The notes under the pieces: generated by a model
Databases searched by the model: none
Told to the model about the DNA's origin: nothing
What the model saw: the letters and a program-made list of their open reading frames with translations, nothing else
Made by a program: the position numbers and the translations under genes
Virus record (IMG/VR): IMGVR_UViG_3300038360_000191
Coordinates: 1-35,519 of that record
Source of the DNA: a virus
Strand: one strand, 5' to 3'
Length of the DNA: 35,519 nt
Part shown: one piece after another, positions 23,223 through 30,231 of the stretch
Layout of the letters: every line of letters starts with the position of its first letter
Position numbering within the stretch: the first letter of the stretch is position 1

Positions 23223-23811
23223 CGTAGTGGATCCCGTCGCTCGGAGTTTCGGGTCCATCTCCAATGTCTGCTTTTTCTGTGAAATGTGATTCGAGCTTAA
23301 CTCCATGCCATTCATCACGTCTGTTTACAGTTTTATCGTATAGGTGCAGGGATTCTCCAAGGTATTCAGCCAAGATAAAATCAGGGGTATTACTCCCGTT
23401 CTCCATGCTGTGACAGTTAATGAGGTTCTTTAATTCCTTGCGGAAATTAGTATTCCTGGTTGGCTCATCATCTGCTGCATCATCCACTTTATCACTGAGA
23501 GGTTCTTCGGGTATTAAAAGAGTATAACCCTTCTCAAATACTCCTGCTGGACTAAATGATACATACCCATCCTCATACACCACAAAATAACCACCCTTTT
23601 TTGCCTGTTTCTCATTTACCCACTTTTCACCCATGTCTTGAGCCATATAGTGAGGATCATCGAATATGATTAACCCTCTTGGCATATCAATCTGTTTGAT
23701 CTTGAGAGCCCCTACAATCTTGTGGGATCTGAATAAGGGTAATGATATCCCATTGATAGTTATACAAAGACAACTATTTTTGATCCCTATTGTTTCTTTT
23801 ACTTCGTTCAT
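23215..23811 (-). CDS. Conserved phage protein
   Basis: A 198-residue protein from the ATG at 23811, which has a strong AGGAGG site; the frame is open further upstream without a site. The C-terminal part, LINCHSMENGSNTPDFILAE followed by YLGESLHLYDKTVNRRDEWHG, closely resembles a region I recall in many phage hypothetical proteins (a helix with SNTPDFILAEYL). The N-terminal half is beta-rich (SLPLFRSHKIVGALKIKQI). Function unknown. Confidence 0.78.
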   Translation of the reverse strand: MNEVKETIGIKNSCLCITINGISLPLFRSHKIVGALKIKQIDMPRGLIIFDDPHYMAQDMGEKWVNEKQAKKGGYFVVYEDGYVSFSPAGVFEKGYTLLIPEEPLSDKVDDAADDEPTRNTNFRKELKNLINCHSMENGSNTPDFILAEYLGESLHLYDKTVNRRDEWHGVKLESHFTEKADIGDGPETPSDGIHYDG

Positions 23812-23900
23812 TTTGCCTCCTGGTTGTGATATTGCAGAAATGAGAGGAATAAACAAAAACTCACCCCACAATATCTGAATTTATAATTTTAAACATCCTT

Positions 23901-24164
23901 TTAGTGACGCAAAATAGATAGATCAGGACTCCGGCACCTGATATCCAACACTCGTGCCTGGTGCTGTGTTTGTTTCCAGGTTTCCCTCGGTAGGCACTTG
24001 CGTCTTATGCCATCCATAATGAGGGACTTGTAAAAATATAGAAAATCTTGATATGAGTCCTCGTACTCATCATAAATATCAATATGAGCAGTATATGTTA
24101 ATATAATAGAAGTGGCTATCGGCTGAGTAACAATTCCAGCAGTAGAACCACATTCATTATTCAT
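23901..24164 (-). CDS. Possible small protein, doubtful
   Basis: An 87-residue frame from the ATG at 24164 (MNNECGSTAG), with a TTG at 24179 as an alternative. The N-terminal half reads well (VTQPIATSIILTYTAHIDIYDEYEDSYQDFL would be beta then helix), whereas the C-terminal 35 residues are basic and less protein-like. No good ribosome site. It lies between two real genes and is not overlapped by anything else, so I keep it with caution. Confidence 0.45.
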   Translation of the reverse strand: MNNECGSTAGIVTQPIATSIILTYTAHIDIYDEYEDSYQDFLYFYKSLIMDGIRRKCLPRETWKQTQHQARVLDIRCRSPDLSILRH

Positions 24165-24309
24165 AAGAGAAATATCCAAATTATTTTGATTCCATTGAGT
24201 TATTACCCACTATTACCACTGTTACAATATTTTTGTTGTATGATAAGGAGGACCAGGAATAACCCAACTAATAACTTTTGTGTTAATTGCCCCGGTCCCT
24301 TCTGCCTTA

Positions 24310-24660
24310 TCAAAATGGGATATCATCATCAAAGGCTGAATCATCCACCGGAGGGGCATTATTCTCAGGGGGATGATCCCCTCCAGTAGTGCTTTTTGAA
24401 GGGTCATATCCTCCCGTGGTTATGTCTCCACCGTAATATTTCATGGCCACCTCGTTCACCCGTTCCTTCAGCTCTTTGTCTGCGTAGATAGTATCATAAT
24501 ACACATCATCTTGGCCTTTCTGACTTGGGAAGCCTACGAACATACCATTAGTCCCGTTTATCAGTTTGAATCCCTTGAGGATAAAACCTTCATCTGTTTT
24601 TAGGTCGAAAAAGGCTCTGATCTTGCCCCATTCACCTTTGTTCATTCTTTCAATTTCCAT
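24310..24660 (-). CDS. SpoVG-domain protein with SSB-like acidic tip
   Basis: A 116-residue protein. Residues about 8-77 match the SpoVG fold: GKIRAFFDLKTDEGFILKGF, KLINGTNGMFVGFPSQKG, DTIYADKELKERVNEVA. SpoVG proteins bind nucleic acid. A flexible linker (GGYDPSKSTTGGDHPPENN) leads to a terminal DDSAFDDDIPF. The DDDIPF tip is the signature by which bacterial single-strand DNA-binding proteins recruit partners. Since no OB-fold SSB is visible, this may be the phage's SSB. It lies next to a RuvC-like gene and replication genes, which fits. The role is inferred. Confidence 0.85.
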   Translation of the reverse strand: MEIERMNKGEWGKIRAFFDLKTDEGFILKGFKLINGTNGMFVGFPSQKGQDDVYYDTIYADKELKERVNEVAMKYYGGDITTGGYDPSKSTTGGDHPPENNAPPVDDSAFDDDIPF

Positions 24661-24668
24661 GATTATTA

Positions 24669-24791
24669 TTAAGCTCCATTTTGTTTCTGTTTTTCAAATA
24701 CATTGGTGTCTTGAACGAGGCATTTACTCACTCCCAATTCATCCATCACGCTTACCATACTCTCTATTGTTGATACACTGAATAATTTCAT
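24669..24791 (-). CDS. Very small protein (40 residues)
   Basis: A 40-residue frame starting MKLFSVSTIESMVSVMDELG just after the RuvC stop. It ends 9 nt before the SpoVG gene and fills the gap exactly. Composition is ordinary (helical first half). No ribosome site is strong; translation may be coupled to the RuvC gene. Support is limited to position. Confidence 0.5.
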   Translation of the reverse strand: MKLFSVSTIESMVSVMDELGVSKCLVQDTNVFEKQKQNGA

Positions 24792-24792
24792 A

Positions 24793-25260
24793 TCATCTTC
24801 CCCACACCAACATACAAGCATCCCTGGCATGTTCGCTGGTCTGCCCACTGTATCCGGTTATCATCTTGAATCTTTCGGCATCTAATTTGGTCATGGTCCT
24901 TGATGATGGTTTTACCGGGTGTACCGGGATATTATTGTTTTTACAGAATTCGATAAGCAGCTGTGCATCCCTTTTGTTCTTGCCTACATCCTGGGATATT
25001 TTCCTCATCACTACTTCAGAGACATTACGGGGAAATGTAGGTTTAATGAGATCCGGGTTTTCAATATACACCGTGGCCTTGTAGTCCTGGTGATGATTAT
25101 ATTTGTCAAGTTCCGATAATCTCTTAATCCCTCCCCAAAAGTCCGTAGTCTCTATCTCGTGCAACTGGCCTTTCATTTGGATTTCTTTATACTTCCCGGT
25201 GATCGTAACACACCAGCCAAGATGAATACCAGGATCTATGCCTATCTTGAGATGGATCAT
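24793..25260 (-). CDS. RuvC-like Holliday junction resolvase
   Basis: A 155-residue protein with the RNase H-like RuvC core. IGIDPGIHLGW (D9) is the first acidic motif, VYIENPD (E67) the second, DVGKNKRDAQLLIEF the helix, and SEHARDACMLV at the C-terminus (H144, D147) the last. This is the catalytic set of compact phage RuvC-type resolvases, which cut branched DNA before packaging. It lies beside the SpoVG/SSB-like gene and downstream of replication genes. Confidence 0.88.
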   Translation of the reverse strand: MIHLKIGIDPGIHLGWCVTITGKYKEIQMKGQLHEIETTDFWGGIKRLSELDKYNHHQDYKATVYIENPDLIKPTFPRNVSEVVMRKISQDVGKNKRDAQLLIEFCKNNNIPVHPVKPSSRTMTKLDAERFKMITGYSGQTSEHARDACMLVWGR

Positions 25261-25439
25261 TGTGACTCCTCTTTTTCATTATCTTCCGGGGCAATCGTTA
25301 TGGCCTCTCTCATAGCTTTCCATATTTCCGGCTCATGCTCTTTGAGGCATTTCATTATTTTGACTGCTGTGTGTCCGTCAATAGTCATATTCTTAATTGT
25401 GATGTCTATATTTCCGGGTTCATGCGTTACTGCTTTCAT
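25257..25439 (-). CDS. Small protein
   Basis: A 60-residue acidic protein (MKAVTHEPGNIDITIKNMTI) with a central helix (AVKIMKCLKEHEPEIWKAMREAI). It overlaps both neighbours by 4 nt, consistent with coupling. Function unknown. Confidence 0.65.
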   Translation of the reverse strand: MKAVTHEPGNIDITIKNMTIDGHTAVKIMKCLKEHEPEIWKAMREAITIAPEDNEKEESQ

Positions 25440-25936
25440 CCGGCTAAATTCTTCTTCTCCCGGAAGGCTATCGATAATTGAGCCCTCTCGCCCTTGAGAT
25501 ACATCTTTGCAGCAGTTACCAGGTTATCCAGTTTGTTTGCGATATCAGAGGGCATACATGGTCCTTCCTCTGAATAAGGCTCATCCGGGATATTGGGTGT
25601 ATTGATACATAATGGGGCTGGATTCTTTTCAAGGTCCAGTAACGCTGTGATAACGGTCCCCCTTACCCCACTCTTGTAGTTAAAGGATACTCCCCTCACT
25701 CTTATTTTATCAGCTATAAGAGGGATAGAATCTATCTCGCATATCTGTGCTACTCCAATGGCCAGGGCTGCTAAACATATCGGGAGATCCGGGGAAGGTG
25801 TCTCTGTCTCTTCAAATTCATACCCTCCTGTCCCGTTTTCCGTATCATCTGTGAAGCGAAGCAATACCTTCTCACCGTCATATTTGATCTTGGTGAAATG
25901 GATATAGTCTGTGTTACTAATTAATACTCTTGACAT
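25436..25936 (-). CDS. Conserved phage protein of unknown role
   Basis: A 166-residue protein. GVSFNYKSGVRGTVITALLD, followed by LEKNPAPLCINTPNIPDEPY and ending KMYLKGERAQ, corresponds to a pattern I recall from phage hypothetical proteins encoded near recombination genes (GV.ITA...L....APL..NTP..P....E; YL.GERAQ). N-terminal beta strands precede it. Function unknown. Confidence 0.78.
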   Translation of the reverse strand: MSRVLISNTDYIHFTKIKYDGEKVLLRFTDDTENGTGGYEFEETETPSPDLPICLAALAIGVAQICEIDSIPLIADKIRVRGVSFNYKSGVRGTVITALLDLEKNPAPLCINTPNIPDEPYSEEGPCMPSDIANKLDNLVTAAKMYLKGERAQLSIAFREKKNLAG

Positions 25937-26829
25937 TATTCCCTATCCCCTTTAGTGCTATCGGTTATTAGAATGGCCTTGGGTACGTTGGGGCTGGAAG
26001 GATCTAAAGTCATTAGTTCATTATTGTTTTCCAATTCTCTCAATTTTAAAAACATGCCTTGTACTAATTCCTTGTTGTCTCTCCTAACAAAGATAACATC
26101 ATACATTTTATTTTTCTGTTTTTTTTGATGTATCTCGAAAAGGCTACCAAATTGAGACTCATACGGATAACCGTCAAGTTTTAACTGCCCATTAGCCCTC
26201 ATTAGCTTCAGGATGTTTTTTGCCCTTGGTTTGTATTCAGGATCAGTTTGATTACATAGGTTCGTTATAGTTATCAACTCATCCTTGTTTTCTATGAATT
26301 CGACATGTTCCTGCCACAAGTGAGCCATGACCTTTGTTTCAAGCATATCGTCTTTCATTTCCTCTAAATCCCTGGCGTATCGGAATTCCATAGCATCCAC
26401 TTCTCTCCAAATCTTGCAGAGTCTATCACTTAAACTTCCCCTGGGGGCCCCTTTGTTGGATCCATCCTGTGCTTTAATATCTCCCTTGACGGCTTCTGTT
26501 TTTGCTCCTGGTTGCTCCGGCACCAATCCTGCGTAAGATATTAACATTATGTGGAGGTGGCCTGACTTACTCGATGCTGCACGGGTTATGATTAGTGCTG
26601 CTGGAATAATAAATAAGTGCCCCACTGTAGCATTGAAGTAATGTTGGTCCTTAATTAATCCATGTCTGTCGATATATCCCTCGACCCAGGGCTTATAATC
26701 TGATTTCTCTGTTTTGTGGAAATAATAAATATTAAGTGCATTTATTACATACATACATACCCCGTTATGGGTGTGGATAATTATATCTCCTTTGTCTATT
26801 GGATGAATCTCTTCTTGTGTTGTGTTCAT
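25936..26829 (-). CDS. Hypothetical protein
   Basis: A 297-residue protein with an ACGAGG ribosome site. The N-terminal part is beta-rich with histidines (GDIIIHTHNGVCMYV). A disordered linker with KGAPRGSLSDRLCK follows near residue 130. The C-terminal half is helical with SRT-free, charged segments (NILKLMRANGQLKLDG resembles a winged-helix turn). It is encoded between replication-loader genes and RuvC, so a replication or repair role is plausible but unproven. Confidence 0.72.
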   Translation of the reverse strand: MNTTQEEIHPIDKGDIIIHTHNGVCMYVINALNIYYFHKTEKSDYKPWVEGYIDRHGLIKDQHYFNATVGHLFIIPAALIITRAASSKSGHLHIMLISYAGLVPEQPGAKTEAVKGDIKAQDGSNKGAPRGSLSDRLCKIWREVDAMEFRYARDLEEMKDDMLETKVMAHLWQEHVEFIENKDELITITNLCNQTDPEYKPRAKNILKLMRANGQLKLDGYPYESQFGSLFEIHQKKQKNKMYDVIFVRRDNKELVQGMFLKLRELENNNELMTLDPSSPNVPKAILITDSTKGDRE

Positions 26830-26854
26830 TTTTACCTCGTTTTTTGGTTATCTA

Positions 26855-27025
26855 TCACATGCCACCGCCACCGGCTGCTATTTCTGATAGTTTATCGTTA
26901 GTTAATTTTTCCCCACATATTTCACAATACTCACAGTGCTCATCTCCTCCTGGTCCGTTATCAATATCAAAGTAATGCTCAAAACCACACAGAGGACATA
27001 CAAATAGATTCAGGTAATTACTCAT
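26855..27025 (-). CDS. Tiny zinc-ribbon protein
   Basis: A 56-residue protein from the ATG at 27025, overlapping the upstream stop as ATGA. CPLCGFEH (residues about 10-17) and CEYCEICGEK (about 31-40) give a compact zinc ribbon, followed by a glycine tail (AAGGGGM). It sits directly after the helicase-loader-like gene. Function unknown; nucleic acid binding is the usual guess. Confidence 0.75.
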   Translation of the reverse strand: MSNYLNLFVCPLCGFEHYFDIDNGPGGDEHCEYCEICGEKLTNDKLSEIAAGGGGM

Positions 27026-27441
27026 AGTGTCCTCCTGCATACTTTTTCATGCTCTTCTTGTTTTGATTCATATATCAGCTCGTAACAATCACCACATTTA
27101 ATTTGTCGGCCTTTACTCCTCAACCTTTCAGATATCCCCTTAACCAACTTCCTTACCTCTTCATGAGGCATTATCTCGTTATCCGGTGTATCTGGAGGAG
27201 GGGCCTGATCCTTCGCTAAATTCCTTATCCTGTACACACAGGCAATCATTTCCTTTGGTGATGGGAAAAATTTCTGCTCTATCAGTGGATCAAAATAGTA
27301 ATTAACCATATAGATGAATTCTTCCTCATCCATTTTACTAACCACTTGTTTATAGGCTTCCAGGATATTTTTATCACTGATTTGCTGTTTACCGTAGTAC
27401 GCTGCAAGCCTACTCATTAATATTTGCTGTTCTTTATTCAT
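27022..27441 (-). CDS. Helicase loader-like protein (G39P-type) with C-terminal zinc site
   Basis: A 139-residue protein. The N-terminal half (SRLAAYYGKQQISDKNILEA, then MNYYFD-like helices and KFFPSPKEMIACVYRI) matches the small helical domain of SPP1 G39P-type helicase loaders, which hand the replicative helicase to the origin. The C-terminal end has CGDCYELIYESK and a later H and C, a likely zinc finger. It follows the DnaD-like initiator with a 4-nt overlap, the same order as in phages such as SPP1. No helicase gene is visible here, so it probably loads the host helicase. Confidence 0.72.
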   Translation of the reverse strand: MNKEQQILMSRLAAYYGKQQISDKNILEAYKQVVSKMDEEEFIYMVNYYFDPLIEQKFFPSPKEMIACVYRIRNLAKDQAPPPDTPDNEIMPHEEVRKLVKGISERLRSKGRQIKCGDCYELIYESKQEEHEKVCRRTL

Positions 27442-28151
27442 TCTTCAAATATCCCCCCACTATTTTTTTCAATATATCTCCGATACCCACCAGCGGTAAA
27501 AAATTTATGAGGTCCTGCCTGAAATTTAGGATCATCTGCAAGCCTTCTATCGCAATACACTTTCCACCACAGTGGATCAGGGTTAATCTCCATACCCTCT
27601 GCAATATACCTTTTGATTGTTGGGGTCATTCCCTGCATCATATCTTTTTCACCTATATAATATCCCCATATTTCTGCAATCGGAGATGGGGGTATCTTGT
27701 TATTTTCGGTATGTTGATTATCTATTGTTTCTTTGTTTAATTGTTCTCCTTGTTCTATTGTGGTACGATCAGTGACAAGATCAGTGGTACGATTCCGTTG
27801 CGTTGGATTGTTGTCTGGTTGGTTACTGGTGTTTTCTTTCTTCTGGTAATCGTCATATTTACATACAGTTATACATGTATAATGGTTGGTTGCTGTGATG
27901 GTTATTTCATTACTGCTCTCTAATTTGATAAATGAGGACCTTATTGCCTGTCTTGATATGCCCAGGATCCCGGATAATTTGCTGACACTGGTAATATGCT
28001 GGCCCCTTAAAACAGGGATCCCTTTCCACTTACCTTTCCTGTAATTGGCTTTTAACAACAAATGAATAAATAGCCTAAAGGTGTTTGCATCATCGTACCA
28101 TTCCCAATCTAATATCTTTCTGTGTAGGGTTATCCAGTTGTTACTTTTCAT
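27438..28151 (-). CDS. DnaD-like phage replication initiator
   Basis: A 237-residue protein. The N-terminal winged helix (ITLHRKILDWEWYDDANTFR, LFIHLLLKANYRKGKW, then LRGQHITSVSKLSGILGISR) is the standard head of phage replisome organisers that bind the origin. A variable N-, Q- and T-rich linker (SNQPDNNPTQRNRTT) follows. The C-terminal part carries MTPTIKRYIAEGMEI and WKVYCDRRLADD. The next gene is a loader-like protein. Unlike most genes here it has no good ribosome site; a structured element lies 17 nt before the ATG. Confidence 0.88.
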   Translation of the reverse strand: MKSNNWITLHRKILDWEWYDDANTFRLFIHLLLKANYRKGKWKGIPVLRGQHITSVSKLSGILGISRQAIRSSFIKLESSNEITITATNHYTCITVCKYDDYQKKENTSNQPDNNPTQRNRTTDLVTDRTTIEQGEQLNKETIDNQHTENNKIPPSPIAEIWGYYIGEKDMMQGMTPTIKRYIAEGMEINPDPLWWKVYCDRRLADDPKFQAGPHKFFTAGGYRRYIEKNSGGIFEE

Positions 28152-28168
28152 GTGTGTAATAAATAAAT

Positions 28169-28248
28169 AACCCCCTGCATAAGATCAGATATAGGTGACG
28201 AACCTGTATAGTGACCCCTGAAGGGCCACAAATCTTAATTAGGGGGTT
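28169..28248 (-). ncRNA. Three-way-junction structured element upstream of the replication initiator
   Basis: The 80 bp fold as a closing stem AACCCCCT/AGGGGGTT (28169-28176 with 28241-28248), continued by TAAGAT/ATCTTA (28180-28185 with 28232-28237). Two hairpins lie inside, 28189-28209 (8-bp stem, 5-nt loop) and 28211-28229 (7-bp stem, 5-nt loop). Each strand has one G-U and one A-C position, so the active strand is not decided. If transcribed on the minus strand it ends 17 nt before the ATG. It could be a riboswitch-like leader or part of the replication origin. It matches no riboswitch I know. Confidence 0.6.
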
Positions 28249-28291
28249 CAATAATGGGTATGTTATAAAATCGTCTTTCATATCTATTGAA

Positions 28292-28321
28292 AATATAGGG
28301 AGCATGTATTCAGACTACCAA
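28292..28321 (-). promoter_or_regulatory. Candidate promoter for the replication genes
   Basis: On the minus strand, TTGGTA (28316-28321) and TATATT (28292-28297) are separated by 18 nt. A start near 28285 would give a leader of about 130 nt that contains the three-way-junction element. The boxes match the consensus only moderately. Confidence 0.4.
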
Positions 28322-28328
28322 AATTATG

Positions 28329-29099
28329 TCATTTCTTCGTGTTTAAACCATTCAGCGTAGAGTCTTTTTTTTTCTCTCCCAATGGCCCTGTTTTATAAGG
28401 GATGAGAGCCTCTTTCATTTCACCACCCTTATATATGGCTACCTCGGCAAGTAGTTCTCGTATCTCATGTTGAAGCTCCCAACAGGCTTTATCAATTTCC
28501 TTCGTTCTATTTCTACTGATCTTGAGAGCCCGGTTAAGGAATGTGACCCTGGCCTTCTTCTTCTGATACATACTGTCAATCAGTACAATGCCACTATTTA
28601 GATTATTATTTTCATCTACAAGCATTTTGTTTTTATCAAGAATAACTTCTATTTTCTGCTTATACCACTCTTTAGAATTCCCATCCTCAAGCATACCACT
28701 GGCCAACTGTGCTGCATATTTTGTGAATTCCTTTTCTTCCGGGAGGGTTTTTAATCCCTCCCCCAAATAAAAGGCTACAGCGGATGTTAGTTGGGTGTTA
28801 TCCTTTTGGTATCTTCCTAACTTTTCTTTTAATAGGGTCATTTCCTTGTTGTGGGTAGCTTTCTCTTTAAGATGTTTTATAAGAGCTTTTTTTGCCTCAT
28901 CTGAAATATTATTTATGGTCGAAGCAAATTGTTTCACTTCATTATTATAACATATATCCAAATTTTCTTTCTGATTGATAAGTTTATCTATATCAAACTT
29001 TTTGTTAGTAATCTCCCACCGATAACTCAATGCAAGATGAAGCACACAGAAAGCGATAACCAGGACCAGGATTATTATTGTATAATCAAATATATTCAT
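28329..29099 (-). CDS. Membrane-anchored coiled-coil protein
   Basis: A 256-residue protein from the ATG at 29099, which overlaps the upstream stop as TGATG and has AAAGG upstream. The first 25 residues form one membrane span (MNIFDYTIIILVLVIAFCVL). The rest is a long charged helix with coiled-coil character and several asparagines. The topology (single N-terminal anchor, long soluble coil) is seen in spanins and in membrane-attached exclusion proteins, but nothing identifies it as either. It lies among three membrane-protein genes in the early region. Function unknown. Confidence 0.7.
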   Translation of the reverse strand: MNIFDYTIIILVLVIAFCVLHLALSYRWEITNKKFDIDKLINQKENLDICYNNEVKQFASTINNISDEAKKALIKHLKEKATHNKEMTLLKEKLGRYQKDNTQLTSAVAFYLGEGLKTLPEEKEFTKYAAQLASGMLEDGNSKEWYKQKIEVILDKNKMLVDENNNLNSGIVLIDSMYQKKKARVTFLNRALKISRNRTKEIDKACWELQHEIRELLAEVAIYKGGEMKEALIPYKTGPLGEKKKDSTLNGLNTKK

Positions 29100-29206
29100 C
29101 ACCAAACCTTTCTTACTTTTATCATGTAATGGGTGAATATACACCCAAGCACAAATCCACCCGAAAACATCCCGACGATTAAGGATACTATATGGAACAA
29201 TTCCAT
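29099..29206 (-). CDS. 35-residue membrane protein
   Basis: A tiny protein starting MELFHIVSLIVGMFSGGFVL with one hydrophobic span and a basic end (KVRKVW). An AGGGGG site lies 6 nt upstream and both ends overlap neighbours as TGATG. Despite its size, these features make translation likely. Function unknown. Confidence 0.65.
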   Translation of the reverse strand: MELFHIVSLIVGMFSGGFVLGCIFTHYMIKVRKVW

Positions 29207-29523
29207 CACCACCCCCTGTAACCAGGCATAGGATCCCCAATATTTAACATCCGGGTAATACCATACTGATCCGGGATCGGTTCAAAGGCAAATCTATTAC
29301 TATCACAATCACATGCGACATATAGCCTTTTTAGCTGCGAATTGGTATATCGAGGCTTTAATACCTTTATGATGAGAGCTGGGCATAATCGCTCGGCTTC
29401 TACCTCCTGGATGGCTTCAGTACGCATATCATCAGCAACCTTTACCGCAAACATACAAATACAGACCACCACGAATCCTAAAAACACATATCCGATTAAT
29501 TTAATAAAACTATTTGTATCCAT
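29206..29523 (-). CDS. Small membrane protein with short soluble tail
   Basis: A 105-residue protein with an N-terminal hydrophobic span (FIKLIGYVFLGFVVVCICMF, residues 6-25) and an 80-residue soluble part containing two close cysteines (ACDCDSN). The ATG has an AGAGG site. It is the first of three coupled membrane-protein genes and sits just downstream of a structured leader (29550-29670). Function unknown. Confidence 0.7.
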   Translation of the reverse strand: MDTNSFIKLIGYVFLGFVVVCICMFAVKVADDMRTEAIQEVEAERLCPALIIKVLKPRYTNSQLKRLYVACDCDSNRFAFEPIPDQYGITRMLNIGDPMPGYRGW

Positions 29524-29549
29524 TTTTTACCTCTTTTTATGTTGATTCC

Positions 29550-29670
29550 CCAGGGTAGAAAAGGAGTTACCCGGTAAAAGCGGAGAAAGCCACTCTATAC
29601 CCTCCTTAACTACCCTGGATCTGCAATACATACCCCGATAGAAATTCAGGGCTCGTGTCCGATGTATCGC
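29550..29670 (-). ncRNA. Structured leader or noncoding RNA ahead of membrane-protein genes
   Basis: Two folds lie back to back. The first (29623-29670) pairs 29662-29670 with 29623-29631 over nine positions and holds an inner CCCTG/CGGGG stem; both contain a G-U that would be A-C on the plus strand, so a minus-strand RNA is favoured. The second (29550-29618) has 9-bp arms CCAGGGTAG/CTACCCTGG, a symmetrical AA/AA internal loop and AAGGAG/CTCCTT. It lies entirely within the 150-nt gap before the gene at 29523 and could be its leader or a separate RNA. No ORF is present. Confidence 0.55.
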
Positions 29671-29673
29671 TAA

Positions 29674-29928
29674 TTATAGTGCTGTAAAGTCAGCCTCAAG
29701 TTTTACTATTTTATTCAATAGCACCTTTTTGTGTCCCCTCAATGCAGCCTTTGTAGAGGCCATTAATTCAGGATGATAATACAGGTCGATCTTGGTATCC
29801 ACTGTATTGGTAAGTTCTAATACATCGGCTTCATCATCCGCTAATTTATTAATAGAATTAATCTCTCCCTTTACGGCCTCGATAGCACTCTTAATTACCT
29901 CTGCTTGTTTCCACTGTTCTGGAGTCAT
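29674..29928 (-). CDS. Small coiled-coil protein
   Basis: An 84-residue protein with an AAAGGAGAG site. Helices cover most of it (MTPEQWKQAEVIKSAIEAVK, AALRGHKKVLLNKIVKLEAD). The only gene between two structured noncoding segments. No domain recognised. Confidence 0.72.
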   Translation of the reverse strand: MTPEQWKQAEVIKSAIEAVKGEINSINKLADDEADVLELTNTVDTKIDLYYHPELMASTKAALRGHKKVLLNKIVKLEADFTAL

Positions 29929-29954
29929 AATTTCTCTCTCCTTTGGTTAATTAT

Positions 29955-30180
29955 TCAGGGACCGGGAAAGCATCCAACAACCCGGCCCCCTTATTATGGG
30001 TGCAATGAAAAGACAACACCCTGACACAACTAAAAGCTGTGCCCTTAATGGTTTGGGGCAGGCAGTTGGTCTGCATTGTCCTGGATGTTGCATTGCGTTA
30101 TCAGTCAACAACAGGCTACCACGCCACTACCCCTTCATGTTTTCTACTACGCCAGTAATATATACACATGAATTATTTCA
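29955..30180 (-). ncRNA. Structured noncoding region, candidate minus-strand RNA
   Basis: This roughly 225-bp gap carries no gene. On the minus strand it forms several stems: TTCATGT/ACATGAA (30134-30140 with 30166-30172); a 9-bp stem with loop TTT (30023-30031 with 30035-30043, two G-U); GGGTGT/GCACCC (29998-30003 with 30016-30021, one G-U); and GGGGCCGGG/CCCGGTCCC (29958-29966 with 29981-29989, one G-U). Each G-U would be an A-C mismatch on the plus strand. A 14-bp near-repeat (30116-30129 and 30144-30157, two mismatches) lies inside. It may be a long leader of the gene at 29928 or an independent RNA of unknown class. Confidence 0.55.
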
Positions 30181-30189
30181 AAAAGCATT

Positions 30190-30213
30190 GGGCCGGGATC
30201 TCACCCCCGACCC
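30190..30213 (-). terminator. GC-rich terminator hairpin
   Basis: Minus-strand arms GGGTCGGG and CCCGGCCC pair over eight positions (one G-U) with an 8-nt loop, followed after five bases by TTTTTG. A second 8-bp hairpin with a 6-nt loop (30214-30235) lies directly upstream and covers the stop codon of the preceding gene. Together they should end the recombination-gene transcript and separate it from the structured region. Confidence 0.75.
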
Positions 30214-30231
30214 TTGACCTGGGCTAACAAG

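Noticed and set aside
24222-24326. 35-codon minus-strand frame overlapping the end of the SpoVG gene
   Set aside because: No ribosome site, and it overlaps the SSB-like tip by only a few codons. A frameshifted extension of the SpoVG protein was considered but there is no slippery site.
29620-29672. Possible small tRNA or riboswitch in the 29.6 kb leader
   Set aside because: The outer stem is good but no tRNA arms or known aptamer motifs fit; kept only as a generic structured element.
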